Source: Ga0077530 sp035565975 (GTDB lineage: Bacteria > Pseudomonadota > Alphaproteobacteria > Rhizobiales > Hyphomicrobiaceae). Taken from it: 9,381 nt of DNA. Made by a program: the position numbers and the translations under genes. The notes below the pieces were generated by a model, which was not told where the DNA came from, did not search any database, and saw only the letters and a list, made by a program, of their open reading frames with translations. The stretch lies in assembly GCA_035565975.1 (NCBI GenBank), contig DATMRT010000073.1, positions 1-9,381 of the forward strand. The letters run 5' to 3'. This document shows, in pieces, positions 1 through 5,570 of this stretch (position 1 is its first letter; every line of letters starts with the position of its first letter).

Positions 1-850
1 GATCGGCGCCGATCCGGCGACCATGTTGTCCGCCGTGCTGCCGCTGCCGGAGGGGATGTCGGAGCTGCGATTTTCAGGAGTCCTGCGAGGAGAGCGCCCG
101 CGGGTCGCCCGCTGCATCACGCAGCCACTACTCGTGCCCGCCGATGCCGAGATCATCATCGAAGGCGCAGTATCGCCGAATGAAACAGCGCCGGAAGGGC
201 CCTATGGCGACCATACCGGTTACTATAACGCGGTCGAGCGCTTTCCCCTCGTGCGTGTTACCGCGATCACGATGCGGCGCGCGCCGATCTACCTCTCGAC
301 CTACACCGGGCGTCCGCCCGACGAGCCATCGATCATCGGAGAGGCACTCAACGAGCTGTTCGTCCCGATCTTGCGTGGCCAGATCCCGGAAGTCGTCGAC
401 TGCTGGCTCCCACCCGACGCCTGTTCGTATCGTCTGGCGGTCGTCTCGATACGCAAACGCTATCCCGGCCATGCGCGCCGCGTGATGATGGCGCTGTGGG
501 GGATGATGGTGCAGTTTTCCTATACGAAGATCGTCATAGTCGTGGATGACGACATCGATGTGCGCAATCCGCGCGATGTGCTGTGGGCATTGTCGACCCG
601 CATGGATCCCGGCCGTGACCTCACGGTGATCGAGCGGACACCGATCGACTATCTGGATTTCTCCTCGCCATCGAGCGGTCTGGGCGGAAAGCTCGGGATC
701 GATGCGACGAACAAGATCGGTGCGGAGACGAGCCGGGATTGGGGCCAGCCGCTGACCATGGATCAGGCAATCATCGATCGGGTGGACCGGATGTGGGCGC
801 AGCTTGGCCTCAGCGGCGTGCCAGTCTCAACTGAAGGAGGCAGCCGATGA
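1..850 (+). CDS. ubiD: UbiD family prFMN-dependent decarboxylase, C-terminal part (5' end outside window)
   Basis: Non-oxidative decarboxylase using prenylated FMN; in ubiquinone synthesis it decarboxylates 4-hydroxy-3-polyprenylbenzoate in the cytoplasm. The frame is open from base 2 with no start in the family position, so the gene continues upstream; about 282 residues are present of a usual 490-500. Visible family signatures are NETAPEGPYGDHTGYY (nt 179-226, the acidic active-site/prFMN region), VVDDDIDV (near nt 540-562), TPIDYLDF (nt 638-661) and DATNK (nt 701-715) followed by an RDWGQP stretch. The C-terminal third closely follows the canonical E. coli-type UbiD pattern, which favours ubiquinone synthesis over a catabolic arylic acid decarboxylase; that choice is inference. 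The stop overlaps the ubiX start as ATGA. The Met at nt 23 is internal to the conserved core and is not the start. Confidence 0.93.
   Translation, partial: IGADPATMLSAVLPLPEGMSELRFSGVLRGERPRVARCITQPLLVPADAEIIIEGAVSPNETAPEGPYGDHTGYYNAVERFPLVRVTAITMRRAPIYLSTYTGRPPDEPSIIGEALNELFVPILRGQIPEVVDCWLPPDACSYRLAVVSIRKRYPGHARRVMMALWGMMVQFSYTKIVIVVDDDIDVRNPRDVLWALSTRMDPGRDLTVIERTPIDYLDFSSPSSGLGGKLGIDATNKIGAETSRDWGQPLTMDQAIIDRVDRMWAQLGLSGVPVSTEGGSR
833..840 (+). promoter_or_regulatory. Strong Shine-Dalgarno for ubiX inside the end of ubiD
   Basis: GAAGGAGG lies 6 nt before the ATG at 847, within the last codons of ubiD. It fixes the ubiX start at 847 and suggests that ubiX is translated at high efficiency on its own as well as by coupling to ubiD. 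Confidence 0.75.
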
Positions 851-1428
851 GCCGTCAGCGTGTCGTGCTCGGCATCAGCGGCGCATCCGGCGCCGCCATC
901 GGGCTGCGCATCGCCGAAATTCTCGGCCAACTGCCGGAGATCGAGACGCATCTCGTCATCTCACCCGCTGCAGAGCGAACGCTGGCGATCGAAATCGGCC
1001 CCGATGCCATCGATTGCCTCGAGCGTTGCGTGGCCAGGCGGCATCCGAACAACGATATCGGTGCGGAAATCGCAAGCGGTTCGGTTCCGACGGTCGGGAT
1101 GATCGTCGCTCCCTGCTCCATGAGAACGCTTTCGAGCATCGCGGCAGGCATCACCGACAATCTACTTGTCCGCGCCGCCGATGTGCACCTCAAGGAGCGA
1201 CGGCCGCTCATCCTGGTGGCGCGTGAGAGCCCGCTGCACCTCGGCCACCTGCGCGCGATGGCGGCTGTTAGCGAGTTTGGCGCTATCGTGGCGCCGCCGG
1301 TTCCCGCCTTCTATCTGCGCCCCGAGCGGCTGGCCGATGTCGTTGAGCAGATCGCGCTGCGGACGATCGGTCTACTACGTTTGCACAGTGCGCCCCCGCC
1401 CCGAGCGTGGTCAGTTCAGGGGCCTTGA
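847..1428 (+). CDS. ubiX: UbiX flavin prenyltransferase
   Basis: Transfers a dimethylallyl group to FMN to make the prenyl-FMN cofactor of UbiD; cytoplasmic, dodecameric in studied members. The 193-residue length is typical. Seen in order: N-terminal flavin-binding GISGASG (residues 9-15), HLVIS (35-39), APCSMRTLSSIAAG (88-101), NLLVRAADVHLKERR (105-119), the RESPLHLGHLRAM loop (126-138) and PAFYLRPE near the C-terminus (153-160). These are the conserved UbiX/Pad1 blocks. The last ~15 residues are a Pro/Ala-rich tail beyond the family core. The start is set by the strong SD and the ATGA overlap with ubiD, so cofactor maker and user are made together. The gene converges on the regulator at 1490-2179 with 61 bp between them; I see no clear intrinsic terminator there. 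Confidence 0.95.
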   Translation: MSRQRVVLGISGASGAAIGLRIAEILGQLPEIETHLVISPAAERTLAIEIGPDAIDCLERCVARRHPNNDIGAEIASGSVPTVGMIVAPCSMRTLSSIAAGITDNLLVRAADVHLKERRPLILVARESPLHLGHLRAMAAVSEFGAIVAPPVPAFYLRPERLADVVEQIALRTIGLLRLHSAPPPRAWSVQGP

Positions 1429-1489
1429 TGCCAAACGCCGCTCGCTCCCATGACAGATATGCAAGCTGGCTGCGGGCATTGAGCGATCA

Positions 1490-2179
1490 TCATGCGTCGT
1501 CCCCGACAAACTCGACGAAAGCAGCGAGCTTGGCAATATCGGCGACCTCTACGATCTCACGCTCGACGTTGACCCCCAATGGCCGCAGCCGCGTGAGCGC
1601 CCGGGAAAAGCTCTCCGGCTTCATGCCGAGCCGGTTGGCGATCAGTCCCTTCTCGAATGGAAGTTCGATGACGGCCCGCCCCTCCTGGCGTTCCGCGAGC
1701 CGGAGAATGAATTCGGCAATGCGCTGCGGTGCCGAGCGTACTTTGATTTGCTCGATCTGCTCGACGAGTGCCTTGAGCTGGTGCGACGCCGCCGCGAGCA
1801 TCGACAGAGAGAGTTCGGGCTGCTCGCGGATGCAAGTCCGAAACGCGTTCCCATCAATGCGCAGCAATCGCGCCGCCGATACGGTCTCCGCGCTGGCGGG
1901 ATACCGGCCTCCGAGGAACATCGCGGCCTCGGCAAAGGTCTCGCCACGCTTGAAGACATGCAGCACGACCTCGAGGCCGTCTGCCGTCGTGCGATAGATT
2001 TTCACCCACCCGTCGAGGATCACGAAGAAAGCGTCGGCGAGCTGTCCCTGATGAAACAGCGGCGTCCCCTTTTCGTAGGCGCGCGGCACAAGAGAGCCGG
2101 CGAGATCCTGAACGATCTCCGGCGGCAGGCTGCCGAGCAGGAGCGTCGATCGAACGATATGCCAGTCCGCAGGGTCCAT
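1490..2179 (-). CDS. Crp/Fnr-superfamily regulator, DNR-like (keeps the E-x-x-S-R recognition helix)
   Basis: Predicted dimeric DNA-binding regulator of 229 residues. Residues ~15-120 form a cyclic-nucleotide-binding-type beta roll (EKGTPLFHQGQLADAFFVILDGWVKIYR, residues 36-63 region; GETFAEAAMF at 79-88). A long dimerisation helix follows (~120-147), then a winged HTH with LGMKPESFSRALTRL at 184-198. The FAEA motif and overall pattern resemble Pseudomonas DNR, a heme-based NO sensor. There is no N-terminal four-Cys cluster (only Cys116), so it is not an oxygen-sensing Fe-S FNR. Glu189, Ser192 and Arg193 match the FNR residues that read TTGAT, predicting a TTG-N8-CAA type site. It is transcribed divergently from the second regulator and shares its promoter region. 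NO or redox sensing is inference. SD upstream of the ATG is weak (GAGAG). Confidence 0.9.
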   Translation of the reverse strand: MDPADWHIVRSTLLLGSLPPEIVQDLAGSLVPRAYEKGTPLFHQGQLADAFFVILDGWVKIYRTTADGLEVVLHVFKRGETFAEAAMFLGGRYPASAETVSAARLLRIDGNAFRTCIREQPELSLSMLAAASHQLKALVEQIEQIKVRSAPQRIAEFILRLAERQEGRAVIELPFEKGLIANRLGMKPESFSRALTRLRPLGVNVEREIVEVADIAKLAAFVEFVGDDA

Positions 2180-2225
2180 ATGCGCTCTCGAAGATCGGGC
2201 CTCGGTTGTTGAAGAGATATTTCGA

Positions 2226-2241
2226 GTGCTATCTCTAGCAC
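2226..2241. promoter_or_regulatory. 16-bp palindrome GTGCTA-TCTC-TAGCAC, candidate operator
   Basis: Perfect 6-bp arms (2226-2231 and 2236-2241) with a 4-nt centre, about 47 bp before the start of the minus-strand regulator. It shares the GTGC-N8-GCAC frame with the palindrome at 3036-3051. A minus-strand AT-rich stretch (AAATAT, about 2217-2222) just beyond it could be a -10, in which case binding here would overlap the promoter and repress. Crp-family sites have this length, so one of the two local regulators is the obvious candidate; this is inference. Confidence 0.5.
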
Positions 2242-2285
2242 CGATCCGCGACGCACGATCGTGATCGATGACGCAGAGATCAGGA

Positions 2286-2299
2286 TTGGCTTAGATCAA
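2286..2299. promoter_or_regulatory. Candidate FNR/DNR box TTGGC-TTAG-ATCAA between divergent regulators
   Basis: Matches the TTGAT-N4-ATCAA consensus at 8 of 10 arm positions, with one perfect half-site (ATCAA, 2295-2299) and TTGGC as the other. Its centre is 31 bp before the ATG of the plus-strand regulator, too close for standard class II activation of that gene. It could instead repress that gene or act on the divergent one, whose start is 113 bp away. The regulator at 1490-2179, with an intact E-x-x-S-R helix, is the best candidate to bind it. Confidence 0.45.
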
Positions 2300-2323
2300 A
2301 CATGGTGATTTTGTCGGTGCGTG

Positions 2324-3016
2324 ATGAACCTCAAGCCAGTCGATGAGCGTACCCTGCGCGCGTGCAGACTGTTCGCCGCCCTAGACGAGAACGATTTTAA
2401 TCTTCTGACACGGAGCCATCGCGTTCTCGAGCTGGCGGCGGGGCAGCCGCTGTTCCATCAAGGCGCCCCGGCGGACGCATTCTTTGTGGTCCTGGAAGGG
2501 TGGGTCGCTCTGTTCCGGGATCAGGCGAACGGCAATCGCGTCGTGATCCACCTCTTTGGCCCCGGCGAATCCTTCGCCGAGGCGTTGTTGTCCGCCGACG
2601 ATGTGCTCTATCCCGTGAGCGCCGAAGCCGCCTCGCACTTGCGCGTCGCCCGTTTCGATATCAAGACTTTCCGGGATCACATCACCCAGAACCCTCGGCT
2701 CGCCCTGGCTGTCATCGCAGCCATCTTCAAGCAACTGCGCGGGCTCGTCGATCAGATCGAACATCATAGTGAATGGTCGCCGCGGCGGCGTATCGCCAGC
2801 TTCCTCCTGCGCATGTGCCGCTCGGAGGACGACACCTGCCGCTTCGAGCTGCCCGTCGAGCAACAGCTCATCGCGGCGCGCTTATCGATGACGCCATGGA
2901 CCTTCTCGCGCGAGCTCGGCCGGCTCGCCGAGCTCGGGGTCGAGGCAAGGCGCGGACAGATCGTGCTTCACGACACGGCTCGCCTCGCGCGATTCGTTGC
3001 GGATGATGGTGAGTGA
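2324..3016 (+). CDS. Crp/Fnr-superfamily regulator, DNR-like paralogue with Trp in the recognition helix
   Basis: Predicted dimeric transcription regulator of 230 residues, organised like its divergent neighbour: beta roll at ~15-115 (QPLFHQGAPADAFFVVLEGW at 41-60, GESFAEALLS at 81-90), dimer helix ~120-150 and winged HTH with LSMTPWTFSRELGRL at 187-201. No N-terminal Cys cluster; the Cys residues (14, 165, 172) are scattered. The recognition helix reads P-W-T-F-S-R: Trp192 replaces the Glu that contacts the TTG G:C pair in FNR and DNR, while Ser195 and Arg196 remain. Altered DNA specificity is therefore likely. The start is ATG 2324 or GTG 2321, one codon apart; neither has a good SD, so a leaderless or weakly initiated transcript is possible. 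It lies 164 bp before the receptor operon in the same direction and is a likely regulator of it. The inducing signal is not visible in the sequence. Confidence 0.9.
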   Translation: MNLKPVDERTLRACRLFAALDENDFNLLTRSHRVLELAAGQPLFHQGAPADAFFVVLEGWVALFRDQANGNRVVIHLFGPGESFAEALLSADDVLYPVSAEAASHLRVARFDIKTFRDHITQNPRLALAVIAAIFKQLRGLVDQIEHHSEWSPRRRIASFLLRMCRSEDDTCRFELPVEQQLIAARLSMTPWTFSRELGRLAELGVEARRGQIVLHDTARLARFVADDGE

Positions 3017-3035
3017 ACATGCCGCAGGCGATTCT

Positions 3036-3051
3036 GTGCCCTAGAGGGCAC
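3036..3051. promoter_or_regulatory. 16-bp palindrome GTGCCCT-AG-AGGGCAC, candidate operator or hairpin
   Basis: Perfect 7-bp arms with a 2-nt centre, 20 bp after the stop of the second regulator. As RNA it would form a 6-bp stem with a TAGA loop, but no T run follows, so a Rho-independent terminator is unlikely. The shared GTGC-N8-GCAC frame with 2226-2241 favours a protein-binding site. Its centre is 41 bp upstream of the centre of the TTGCGC palindrome, close to four helical turns, so proteins on the two sites would face the same side of the DNA. Confidence 0.5.
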
Positions 3052-3077
3052 GGGGCGTGAGATCGCGGCGCGCCGAG

Positions 3078-3091
3078 TTGCGCTCGCGCAA
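3078..3091. promoter_or_regulatory. FNR/NnrR-spaced operator TTGCGC-TC-GCGCAA upstream of the receptor operon
   Basis: Perfect 6-bp arms around a 2-nt centre with the TTG-N8-CAA core and 14-bp length of FNR/DNR/NnrR-family sites; TTGCG-N4 sites are known for alphaproteobacterial NnrR. A class II activator centred here (3084.5) would place transcription start near 3126. TGTAGGAAT at 3112-3120 is where a (poor, extended-type) -10 would be expected. It is the best candidate control site for the receptor-ABC-NnrS operon. No binding data are available from sequence. Confidence 0.6.
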
Positions 3092-3111
3092 GTCCCCTCT
3101 GAAATCATTAC

Positions 3112-3120
3112 TGTAGGAAT
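3112..3120 (+). promoter_or_regulatory. Possible -10 element of the receptor operon promoter
   Basis: TG-TAGGAAT sits about 31 bp downstream of the centre of the TTGCGC palindrome, the spacing expected for an activator-dependent promoter. No good -35 precedes it, which fits activation by a bound Crp/Fnr protein. The match to TATAAT is weak, so the spacing is the main support. Confidence 0.3.
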
Positions 3121-3167
3121 CAACAATCTTCGGCTGGGGAGCACGAGGACACGCATTGGCGTGTTCC

Positions 3168-3173
3168 AGGGAG
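3168..3173 (+). promoter_or_regulatory. Shine-Dalgarno of the TonB-dependent receptor gene
   Basis: AGGGAG lies 7 nt before ATG 3181 and supports that start, which is also followed directly by a plausible signal peptide. Confidence 0.6.
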
Positions 3174-3180
3174 CATTGCT

Positions 3181-5541
3181 ATGGCGCGGGAAGGCAGCAG
3201 GAACGTGTCACATCAGGCGGGTCTTGGGGCATGGCCGCGCCGGGCGCTGGCAACCGGCCTCTGCGTGTCGGCCATCGTGGGCCACGCACTGCCGGCTTCC
3301 GCGCAGTCGGCAGCACCTGGCGCGCCGCTCGCGCTGCCGCCAGTCGTTGTCGAAGCGCCCAAGCAAGTAGCCCGCCCCGCAAAGGGAAAGCCAAAGGCGG
3401 TCCAGCGCTCCACCGCGCCGCCGCAACCGCCCGTGCCCGTCGCCGAACCGGCGAGCGCCGAGACCGCGGCGCGCGAACGTCTCGATGCACTGGCAGGTGG
3501 CACCGCCGTGATCGGTGCCCAGGAAACCGCAGGCAAAGCCAACGTGACCATCGCCGATACGCTGGCATCCGTGCCTGGCGTCATCGTGCAGAGCTTCTTC
3601 GGCGGCAATGACCAACCCCGCATCCAGATCCGCGGCTCGGGCCTCCAGCAGAATCCGGTCGAGCGCGGCATTCTCGTTCTGCAGGACGGACTGCCGATCA
3701 ATCGCGCCGACGGATCGTATGTCGTCGGGCTTGCCGACCCCCGCCAAGCGGAATTCATCGAGATCTATCGCGGCTACACCGCCAACCGGCTCGGAGCGAC
3801 GGTGCTCGGCGGCGCCATCAATTTCGCCTCCCCCACCGGCGCCAGCGCCCCTGGCGTCGTCGTCGGCATCGAGGGCGGAAGCTTTGGCCAATTGACGGCC
3901 ACAGGACAGGCCGGCGCACGGCAGGGCGATCTCGACGGCCTCATTCAGCTCAGCACGACGCACCGCGATGGTTTCCGCGACTACAATGAATCCGAACGGA
4001 CGAACGTCGGCTTGAACGCGGGCGCGCGCGTCAGCGACAACATCACGACGCGTCTGTTTTTCGGCTATACGAAGCTCGGCTTCGATGTCGCCGGCCCGCT
4101 GACCAAAGACGCCATGGAGCAGGATCCGCGGCAGGTGCACCGCGGTCCCATCATCGTCGGCGGTGTGGCCGTCGATCCGGGCCCGAACGTCGTCCGCGAC
4201 CGGCCGCGCCGCGAAACCGAGCAGTTCCGCGTCGGATCGCGCACCACGGCGACCTTCGGTCCTCATCTGTTCGATGCGGCTGTCGGCTACACCTACAACG
4301 ACGACATGTTCCGCTTCCCGATTGCAGGCGGCATCCGCTCGACGGCGGGTGGCGACGTCACGGGCGTCGTGCGCTACGCCTACGCGCCGGACAAGAGCCG
4401 GACGCTGCCATTGTTCGAGGCGACCGCACAGTACGCTTTCGGCACGGCCGACCGCACCTATCACCACAATCTGTCGGGATCTCGGGGTGCGCTGTTCGGA
4501 GAGAACGACCTCGAGTCGAGCACATTGGCGCTCTATGCGGGGCTCAATGTACCGATCGGCGCGCGCGTGACCGTCTCGCCCGCCATTTCCTATGCTCATG
4601 CCCGCCGTCTTAACGACGACGTCTACACGGGCGCGACACGGCCGACCGCCGCTTACAATCCCGCAAATCCGACCCAGGCGCTGCCGGCCGGCGCCGTTCC
4701 CGCCGTCGACAACAGCTACTCGCACAGATATTCCGGTTGGAGTCCGAGTCTCGGCTTCCTGTACGAACTGAGCCCGCGAAGCAATCTCTTCGCAGCCGTC
4801 AGCCGCAGCTTCGAGCCGCCCACGCACGACGATCTGCTCGCGACGATCAACGGCACCCCGAACAGCTCCCCCGGTCGGCCGCAGCCGCCCAACCCGGCTT
4901 TTCCCGCCGCAGCCTTTGCAACGCCGGATCTCGATGCACAAACGGCAACGACCGTCGAAACCGGATGGCGAGGCCACAGCGGCCGCATCGCGTGGAACGC
5001 TGTCGCCTACTACTCCTGGGTCGAGAACGAGTTGCTGAATTTGCGCGACGCGTCCGGCGTGTCGCTCGGCTCCGTCAATGCCGACAAGACCACGCATTTC
5101 GGCATCGAGCTTGGGATGTCGGCCCATCTCACCGAGCAGATCAGCGGACGTCTTGCCTATACGTTCCAGGAATTCCGCTTCGACGACGATCCCGTGCATG
5201 GCGACAATCGCCTCGCCGGCGCGCCGCGCCACACGATCAATGCCGTACTTCGCTATGCGTTCACGCCCGGCTTCTTCGCAGAAGTGGAAGTGAACTGGCG
5301 TCCTGACAAGACGCCCGTCGACAACGCCAACACGCTCTATGCCGATCCCTTCGCCATCGTCAGTACGCGCGCATCCTACGACCTGACGGAGACGCTCACG
5401 CTCTACGGCGAGGTCCGCAACATCTTCGACAAGACCTATGCCTCGTCGACCTTGATCGTCGACGAAGCCCGCCCGGATCAGGCGGCTTTCCTTCCCGGCG
5501 ACGGCCGTGCCTTCATCGTCGGCGCGAGGGCGCGCTTCTGA
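3181..5541 (+). CDS. TonB-dependent outer-membrane receptor
   Basis: Energy-coupled outer-membrane importer, 786 residues. A signal peptide spans residues ~1-41 (twin Arg 20-21, hydrophobic LATGLCVSAIVGHAL, cleavage likely after PASA). A TonB-box-like LPPVVVEAP follows at 52-60, then an unusually Pro/Lys/Ala-rich linker (~61-98) before the plug. The plug (~105-225) shows IADTLASVPGVIVQ, IQIRGSGLQQNPVERGI, LQDGLPIN and RLGATVLGGAINF. The rest is a beta barrel with alternating aromatic segments ending in VGARARF with terminal Phe, the usual outer-membrane assembly signal. There is no FecA-type N-terminal signalling domain, so no sigma/anti-sigma relay is expected. Met and His are sparse, which argues against a close OprC/NosA-type copper receptor. 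First gene of the operon; the ABC genes follow after 29 bp. The substrate is unknown; siderophore-like chelates or other large ligands are possible. Confidence 0.93.
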   Translation: MAREGSRNVSHQAGLGAWPRRALATGLCVSAIVGHALPASAQSAAPGAPLALPPVVVEAPKQVARPAKGKPKAVQRSTAPPQPPVPVAEPASAETAARERLDALAGGTAVIGAQETAGKANVTIADTLASVPGVIVQSFFGGNDQPRIQIRGSGLQQNPVERGILVLQDGLPINRADGSYVVGLADPRQAEFIEIYRGYTANRLGATVLGGAINFASPTGASAPGVVVGIEGGSFGQLTATGQAGARQGDLDGLIQLSTTHRDGFRDYNESERTNVGLNAGARVSDNITTRLFFGYTKLGFDVAGPLTKDAMEQDPRQVHRGPIIVGGVAVDPGPNVVRDRPRRETEQFRVGSRTTATFGPHLFDAAVGYTYNDDMFRFPIAGGIRSTAGGDVTGVVRYAYAPDKSRTLPLFEATAQYAFGTADRTYHHNLSGSRGALFGENDLESSTLALYAGLNVPIGARVTVSPAISYAHARRLNDDVYTGATRPTAAYNPANPTQALPAGAVPAVDNSYSHRYSGWSPSLGFLYELSPRSNLFAAVSRSFEPPTHDDLLATINGTPNSSPGRPQPPNPAFPAAAFATPDLDAQTATTVETGWRGHSGRIAWNAVAYYSWVENELLNLRDASGVSLGSVNADKTTHFGIELGMSAHLTEQISGRLAYTFQEFRFDDDPVHGDNRLAGAPRHTINAVLRYAFTPGFFAEVEVNWRPDKTPVDNANTLYADPFAIVSTRASYDLTETLTLYGEVRNIFDKTYASSTLIVDEARPDQAAFLPGDGRAFIVGARARF

Positions 5542-5558
5542 TCCGGACGCGATCCGGA
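5542..5558 (+). other. Intercistronic hairpin with repeated GATCCGGA between receptor and binding-protein genes
   Basis: TCCGGA (5542-5547), a CGCGA loop and TCCGGA (5553-5558) can form a 6-bp stem starting right after the receptor stop codon. The same bases form a direct repeat of GATCCGGA. There is no T tract, so it is more likely an RNA stability or translation-tuning element than a terminator. Its 3' arm overlaps the SD (GGAAAGG, 5556-5562) of the next gene, so folding could lower binding-protein synthesis. Confidence 0.4.
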
Positions 5559-5562
5559 AAGG
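5556..5562 (+). promoter_or_regulatory. Shine-Dalgarno of the substrate-binding protein gene
   Basis: GGAAAGG is 8 nt before ATG 5571 and is partly held in the hairpin at 5542-5558. Confidence 0.55.
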
Positions 5563-5570
5563 CCAACGAA

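Noticed and set aside
1429..1489. Terminator between the convergent ubiX and regulator genes
   Set aside because: I find no convincing stem with T tracts on either strand in the 61 bp.
2256..2267. Inverted repeat CGATC-GT-GATCG in the divergent promoter region
   Set aside because: Only 5-bp arms, built from GATC-type words that are frequent throughout this window, so chance is likely.
2302..2346. A 14-codon reading frame overlapping the start of the second regulator
   Set aside because: No SD and no regulatory sequence pattern in the peptide; such short frames occur by chance.
3036..3051. Rho-independent terminator after the second regulator
   Set aside because: The stem is good but short, and GC-rich sequence rather than a T run follows. 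The match to the palindrome at 2226 makes an operator more likely.
3181..5541. Receptor as a close NosA/OprC copper importer for N2O reductase
   Set aside because: It lacks the Met/His-rich character expected of OprC-type receptors, and no nos gene is in the window; copper transport remains only one possibility.
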